Source: Akkermansiaceae bacterium
Lineage (GTDB): Bacteria; Verrucomicrobiota; Verrucomicrobiia; Verrucomicrobiales; Akkermansiaceae
Length of the DNA: 8,477 bases
Direction: 5' to 3'
NCBI GenBank assembly: GCA_028293225.1
Contig: JAQGPE010000444.1
Span: 1 to 8,477, forward strand
The position numbers were made by a program, and so were the translations under genes. The notes beneath the pieces are model-generated. The model made no database searches, was not told the DNA's origin, and saw nothing but the letters and a program-made list of their open reading frames with translations. Positions 5,496 to 8,477 of this stretch are shown piece by piece. The first letter of the stretch is position 1, and each line of letters starts with the position of its first letter.

Positions 5496-6992
5496 ATGCG
5501 TGAGAAGATCACCCACTACATCCGGGCCGGGTACGCCGGCCTCTACCTCGTCTCGCACGAGGAACAGCGCGTCGAAGCTGAGCTCAAGGCCATCGCCTCC
5601 ACGCTCCAGCACGGGCTCTACGCCTGGTCGGCCACGGCCGGCCTGATCGACACCGCCACCGGCACCTCCCGAGGCGCCCAGGACCCGATGGAGGTCTTGG
5701 GCGTCCTCTCCGAACTGCCCGAGGACAGCATCGTGCTCCTGCGCGATTACCACCTGTTCTTCGACGACCCGAACCCGCTGCTGCTCCGGCAGCTCAAGGA
5801 TCAGCTCCGGGCCGGCAAGACCAAGGGCCACACCGTCGCGGTGCTCGGCTGCCAGCTGAAGCTGCCACCGGAGCTGGAGCGCGAGTTCATCGTCGTCGAC
5901 TTCACCCTGCCCGGAGCGGAAGCCTTGGGCGAAGTGCTCAGCGGCATCCTAAAATCGACCGGCAAGAAGCGGCCCTCACCGGCGTCCACCGCCGCGCTGA
6001 TCGATGCCGCCCGCGGGCTGACCACCACCGAAGCCGAGGATGCTTTCGCGCTCTCCGTGGTGGAATGCGGCGACCTGAACCCTGTGGTCGTTGCACGGGA
6101 GAAGGCGCAGGCGGTGAAGAAGAACGGCCTGCTGGAGCTCATCGAAACGAACGAATCCCTGGATTCGATCGGAGGCCTCGATCTCCTCAAGGAGTGGCTG
6201 CTCAAACGTCGGGAGGCGTTCACCCCGCGGGCGAAGGAGTACGGCCTGCCGATGCCGAAAGGCGTGTTGATCCTGGGTATCCCCGGTTGCGGTAAATCGC
6301 TGACCGCGAAGGCCACCGCGAGCGTGTTCGGCGTGCCGCTCCTGCGCTTGGATGCCGGGCGGATCTTCGCCGGCCTGGTCGGGCAATCGGAGTCCAATCT
6401 CCGGGCCGTGATCCAGACCGCCGAGGCTATCGCCCCGTGCGTGCTCTGGATTGATGAGCTGGAGAAAGGGTTCGCGGGCAGCCGCAGTTCGGGCTCGACC
6501 GATGGCGGGACCTCCTCGCGGGTCTTCGGCTCGTTTATCTCGTGGATGCAGGAGAAGCAGTCGCCGGTGTTCATCGTCGCGACGGCCAACGACGTGAGCC
6601 AGCTCCCGCCCGAGCTGCTCCGCAAGGGGCGCTGGGACGAGCTGTTCTTCGTCGACCTTCCCACCCCGGAGGAACGGGAGGCCATCTGGCAGATCCAGAT
6701 CGGGAAGTTCCAGCGGGATCCCCAAGGGTTCGATCTCCGGCAGTTGGCGAAGGTCACGGAGTCGTTCACCGGGTCCGAGATCGAGCAGGTGTTCATCGAG
6801 GCCCTCTACCGGGCGTTCGAGCAGGAGGAGGAACCGACAGACCTGACCATCGGCGCGGCACTGATCGACTTCGTGCCGCTCTCCAAGCTGATGGGCGAAT
6901 CCATGACCGCCCTGCGCACCTGGGCCAAGGGCCGGGCTCGGCCCGCCACCACCCCGCCGACGGAGCGCAGCACCCGGAGGATCACGGCATGA
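5496..6992 (+). CDS. Ycf46-like AAA+ ATPase
   Basis: This gene encodes 498 residues, with AAAGGAAAC upstream of the ATG. The N-terminal ~215 residues (MREKITHYIRAGYAGLYLVS, LLRDYHLFFDD, VLGCQLKLPPELE, FTLPG) form the family's own N-domain, which looks like a degenerate P-loop fold. A canonical AAA core follows: Walker A GIPGCGKS (261-268), Walker B CVLWIDELEK with D320 and E321, sensor 1 VATAND (361-366), arginine-finger segment LLRKGRWDE (374-382) and sensor 2 FTGSEIEQ (424-431). All catalytic positions are present, so it should be active as an ATP-driven hexamer. The arrangement matches Ycf46 of plastids and cyanobacteria, and the length is normal. The target is unknown. DUF1257 and DUF2997 genes immediately upstream suggest they are its partners. 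The stop overlaps the next start (ATGA at 6989). Confidence 0.85.
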   Translation: MREKITHYIRAGYAGLYLVSHEEQRVEAELKAIASTLQHGLYAWSATAGLIDTATGTSRGAQDPMEVLGVLSELPEDSIVLLRDYHLFFDDPNPLLLRQLKDQLRAGKTKGHTVAVLGCQLKLPPELEREFIVVDFTLPGAEALGEVLSGILKSTGKKRPSPASTAALIDAARGLTTTEAEDAFALSVVECGDLNPVVVAREKAQAVKKNGLLELIETNESLDSIGGLDLLKEWLLKRREAFTPRAKEYGLPMPKGVLILGIPGCGKSLTAKATASVFGVPLLRLDAGRIFAGLVGQSESNLRAVIQTAEAIAPCVLWIDELEKGFAGSRSSGSTDGGTSSRVFGSFISWMQEKQSPVFIVATANDVSQLPPELLRKGRWDELFFVDLPTPEEREAIWQIQIGKFQRDPQGFDLRQLAKVTESFTGSEIEQVFIEALYRAFEQEEEPTDLTIGAALIDFVPLSKLMGESMTALRTWAKGRARPATTPPTERSTRRITA

Positions 6993-7195
6993 GCGCCCCG
7001 ACCAAGATCGAACGCGATCACTACGCGAAGCTCGTGGGGCGGCAGATCACCGCGATCATCTGGGAGGAGATGGAGGGCCAGGCGCTGCCGATCCTCCTCC
7101 TCACCGGGCGGGACCGCGATGGCAACGCAGCGACGGCTGCGGTCCTGATGGACCCGGAAGGGAACGGGCCGGGCCACCTGGACCACAACCTGTGA
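6989..7195 (+). CDS. Small protein of unknown function, last gene of the ATPase operon
   Basis: This gene encodes 68 residues and starts at ATGA with the ATPase stop, after CGGAGG about 10 bases upstream. The sequence (MSAPTKIERDHYAKLVGRQI, TAIIWEEMEGQALPILLLTG, RDRDGNAATAAVLMDPEGN) looks like a small soluble beta-rich protein. There is no signal, membrane segment or metal motif, and I do not recognise a family. Its coupling to the ATPase and position before the terminator mark it as the final member of the operon. Confidence 0.65.
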   Translation: MSAPTKIERDHYAKLVGRQITAIIWEEMEGQALPILLLTGRDRDGNAATAAVLMDPEGNGPGHLDHNL

Positions 7196-7440
7196 ATTCT
7201 CTTCGCGCAGGGATGCTGCGGCATCTGTTGCATGCGTGCCGCGTCCGGTTCTGGATTGACCTCCTTCTGGTGAGTCGGTTAGGCGCGGACGGAAAAAAAG
7301 GAAACCGCTCAGACGGGTTCCTTTTTTTTTAGGTATCAGAGATGGGATCCTCTAACCGTCCAACCCTTAAACCGAGTGACCGTCGCCCCAATTCGGTGGA
7401 AACTGTTACTCAGGAGACCGTTCGTTTAAACGATATTATG
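7196..7440. other. Intergenic stretch between the ATPase operon and the RNA-like region
   Basis: No protein is supported here. It contains the terminator at 7293-7330 and little else. Base composition drops from the very GC-rich operon to more balanced sequence after the terminator, suggesting a module boundary. A possible -10 element (TATTAT, 7434-7439) near the right end could start transcription into the structured region, but I see no convincing -35 hexamer at the right distance. Confidence 0.4.
7293..7330. terminator. Strong, probably bidirectional terminator
   Basis: Seven A (7293-7299) plus GGAAACCG pair with CGGGTTCC plus nine T (7322-7330). The helix covers 7293-7307 with 7314-7328, 14 of 15 positions paired (one A-G mismatch), around the loop CTCAGA. 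The T run follows on the plus strand, and the A run gives a T run on the minus strand, so it can stop transcription from both sides. It closes the ATPase operon. Confidence 0.85.
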
Positions 7441-8120
7441 AGCGACTAGTCCGGATAGAAATGCCGGTCGCCCGCCGTTCGACGGATGGCGAATATAGGA
7501 AGCGCGGATATGCGGAAAGTGCGTCCCGAGGGTACTCTCCGCAGTGCGCCCGACTGCAAAAACCCGCTGTGGAGTAAGAATGTGGATAACGACGGCGAGA
7601 ACCGTGGCACCAAATGCCTCCTCCGAGGGCGTAGGTGGCCGGTTGCGGTGGCTGCCGGGAACATGCGGGTGGAAGGGGAAAGCGTTCCAGAGGGCGGGAA
7701 GACGAGAACTACAAGAGAGTCGATCCCAAACCATCGTGGCGGCAGCTTCGGACTGAGAACCGCTGACGAGAAGACGTGGGCGCAGACCGCGAAGAAAGGG
7801 GTGAAGCGACGACATGAGGACGTGCTCACTCGTGAACGGAAGACCCGTGAGGGCGCAGCCTGCCCATCCGGGAGCTTCGCCTACGAGCAAGTCGCCGGAA
7901 AACGGATGTGCGATAAGCCCGCTGAGATACTCGCCGACGTTCGTGAGCAGAGCGGGCGATGTATAGAAATTATTGACCGTTGCACTCCCAGAATATCCTG
8001 TGAGTGTAGACAGCAACGTCGAAATGGCACTCGGATTCGGCACGGTGAGAACGGCCTAACGCCCGGTGGCCGGTTGGGGAAGGATAGAGCAGGCAGTATA
8101 TGGACGCACGGCAGGGATAA
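7441..8120 (+). ncRNA. Candidate large structured non-coding RNA
   Basis: About 680 bases have no credible protein. Open frames exist on both strands but are low-complexity and lack ribosome binding sites. The plus strand is purine-rich and full of nested complementary segments. Examples are TGCGGA/TCCGCA (7511-7516 with 7538-7543) inside GCGC/GCGC (7502-7505 with 7546-7549); CCGGTTGC/GCTGCCGG (7639-7646 with 7651-7658, one mismatch); CATCCG/CGGATG (7865-7870 with 7903-7908); GCCCGCT/AGCGGGC (7917-7923 with 7951-7957) enclosing CTCGC/GTGAG (7930-7934 with 7943-7947); GACCGTTGC/GCAACGTC (7975-7983 with 8013-8020, one bulge) enclosing ACTC/GAGT; and CGGCC/GGCCG (8052-8056 with 8068-8072). The stacked stems from 7865 to 8072 look like consecutive domains of one folded RNA. 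It does not show the signatures of rRNA, tmRNA, RNase P RNA, SRP RNA or a group II intron that I can recall. The class could be one of the ornate large RNAs (GOLLD, ROOL, OLE type) or something new. Ends and strand are estimates. Confidence 0.5.
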
Positions 8121-8184
8121 CCCGCTCAGTCTAAGGTTCTCCATGTACAAAAGCAATCTGAAACAATCGAGTGTTTTGAGTCTT

Positions 8185-8199
8185 CGAAGGCACGCTTCG
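8185..8199 (+). other. Small hairpin in the leader of the PLD-like gene
   Basis: CGAAG (8185-8189) and CTTCG (8195-8199) pair perfectly around GCACG, and flanking GTC/GAC (8180-8182 with 8200-8202) extends the helix past a two-base bulge. It lies between the structured region and the gene at 8257. There is no T run. It could be the last stem of the RNA or part of the gene's leader. Confidence 0.4.
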
Positions 8200-8207
8200 G
8201 ACGTTCG

Positions 8208-8259
8208 CATGCGGAAAAGTACGTGACGAGATGTTCAATGCTTGCGACCATTCCGCATG
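8208..8259. repeat. Inverted repeat overlapping the start codon of the PLD-like gene
   Basis: CATGCGGAA (8208-8216) and TTCCGCATG (8251-8259) are perfect 9-base inverted copies 34 bases apart, and the right copy contains the ATG of the downstream gene. A second near-match, ACTTTCCGC (8261-8269), could pair with GCGGAAAAGT (8211-8220) instead. Folding would bury or expose the start codon, so this may be an operator or a translational switch. Confidence 0.4.
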
Positions 8260-8477
8260 GACTTTCCGCTTCCCGACGCCTGCGCAAATCTGAGGTTCTC
8301 CAAGGACGCTTTCGGCTTTGAGGAGGTCCTTAACTCATTTTCCGAGGCCAAACGCATCATTATCATCACCTACAGCCTTGATCTCAAGTCTGGGGCCAAA
8401 CTCCTAGCCTTATTGCGGTCACTCCCTGGCCAAGTTCATGTCACGCTAATAACGTCTGTGCCAGGCCGTTGGGAGAA
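8257..8477 (+). CDS. Partial PLD-like superfamily protein (3' end outside window)
   Basis: 73 complete codons are present, open to the window edge. The protein begins MDFPLPDACANLRFSKDAFG, then FEEVLNSFSEAKRIIIITYS, LDLKSGAKLLALLRSLPG and VHVTLITSVPGRWE. The helix-strand-helix-strand order with 'IIIITYSL' and 'VTLITSVPGRW' resembles the N-terminal half of PLD-like nuclease/phosphodiesterase proteins of phage and defence loci as I recall them. The diagnostic HxK motif would lie beyond the window. No clear ribosome binding site precedes the ATG. A TTG at 8242 is in frame after a stop at 8224-8226. Base use is less GC-biased than in the upstream operon, suggesting a different origin. Confidence 0.5.
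   Translation, partial: MDFPLPDACANLRFSKDAFGFEEVLNSFSEAKRIIIITYSLDLKSGAKLLALLRSLPGQVHVTLITSVPGRWE

Noticed and set aside
5801..6796. 331-residue minus-strand reading frame opposite the ATPase
   Set aside because: The complementary strand encodes a full AAA+ core with all catalytic motifs. The antisense frame is serine/arginine-rich nonsense.
7256..7284. TTGACC with TTAGGC 17 bases downstream, a possible promoter
   Set aside because: The spacing is right but the -10 match is poor, and transcription would run straight into the terminator at 7293.
7836..7850. ACGGAAGACCCGTGA resembling a conserved 23S rRNA segment
   Set aside because: The match is short and imperfect and the flanks do not match 23S rRNA, so it is taken as coincidence.
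7426..8043. 205-residue minus-strand reading frame across the structured region
   Set aside because: Low-complexity, serine/proline/histidine-rich sequence with no ribosome binding site or family resemblance. Long frames on both strands at once are typical shadows of structured RNA.
7441..8120. Group II intron or other self-splicing intron
   Set aside because: I found no recognisable domain V hairpin, no GTGYG boundary in a sensible place, no intron-encoded protein and no interrupted gene.
7486..8226. 246-residue plus-strand reading frame across the same region
   Set aside because: No ribosome binding site, no domain pattern, arginine/glycine/glutamate-rich composition, and the base pattern is explained better by RNA stems.
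8130..8302. Near-repeat TCTAAGGTTCTCCA (8130-8143) and TCTGAGGTTCTCCA (8289-8302)
   Set aside because: Thirteen of 14 bases match, but the second copy lies inside coding sequence and nothing else is repeated in register, so it is probably chance.
1..8477. CRISPR array, tRNA genes, transposase or integrase
   Set aside because: No regularly spaced direct repeats, no cloverleaf with a CCA-ready acceptor stem and no recombinase motifs were found on either strand by eye.

Overview
The window is a GC-rich stretch of bacterial or phage/plasmid DNA. Every recognisable gene lies on the plus strand, and many start with an ATGA overlap or a strong AAAGGAG-type ribosome binding site. The genes look like an accessory replication and ATPase module, not a chromosomal housekeeping locus. 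They are: the 3' end of an ATP-dependent DNA ligase, a DnaN-like sliding clamp with an unusual C-terminal extension, a DUF3150-like helical protein, a SWIM-type zinc-finger protein, a DUF1257 (Ycf35-like) protein, a DUF2997-like protein and a Ycf46-like AAA+ ATPase. From memory, similar combinations of small proteins occur in Planctomycetota and related lineages. The host assignment is only a guess, and a plasmid, integrated element or large phage all remain possible.

Layout. Bases 1-387 are the ligase tail, closed by a near-perfect terminator hairpin (407-452). Bases 467-1080 hold a cassette of three very small envelope proteins: a proline-rich lipoprotein, a second lipoprotein with a membrane segment (frameshifted), and a two-helix membrane peptide. 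After a hairpin leader comes the sliding clamp (1201-2730). After another hairpin comes an unrecognised gene (2865-3382, frameshifted), then a translationally linked block from 3351 to 7195: DUF3150-like, SWIM zinc finger (frameshifted), DUF1257, DUF2997-like, a small unknown protein, the AAA+ ATPase and a final small unknown protein. The block ends at a strong A-tract/T-tract terminator (7293-7330).

Beyond the terminator the character of the DNA changes. From about 7440 to 8120 no convincing protein is encoded. The plus strand is purine-rich and holds many nested inverted repeats, the pattern of a large structured non-coding RNA. At 8257 a partial gene begins whose protein resembles the phospholipase D-like superfamily. 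It has more relaxed base composition than the upstream genes and runs off the window.

Three genes (679, 2865, 4346) are each broken by one single-base indel, two of them in C runs, while the downstream reading frame still encodes plausible protein. This is either sequencing/assembly error or very recent decay. The longest reading frame in the middle (2865-4349) is an artificial fusion produced by one of these shifts and should not be annotated as one protein.

How the genes work together is inference. The ligase and clamp suggest DNA synthesis or repair. The Ycf46-like ATPase with DUF1257 and DUF2997 partners is probably a conserved remodelling module of unknown target, here physically tied to the clamp. 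The large RNA and the PLD-like gene probably belong to a neighbouring module.
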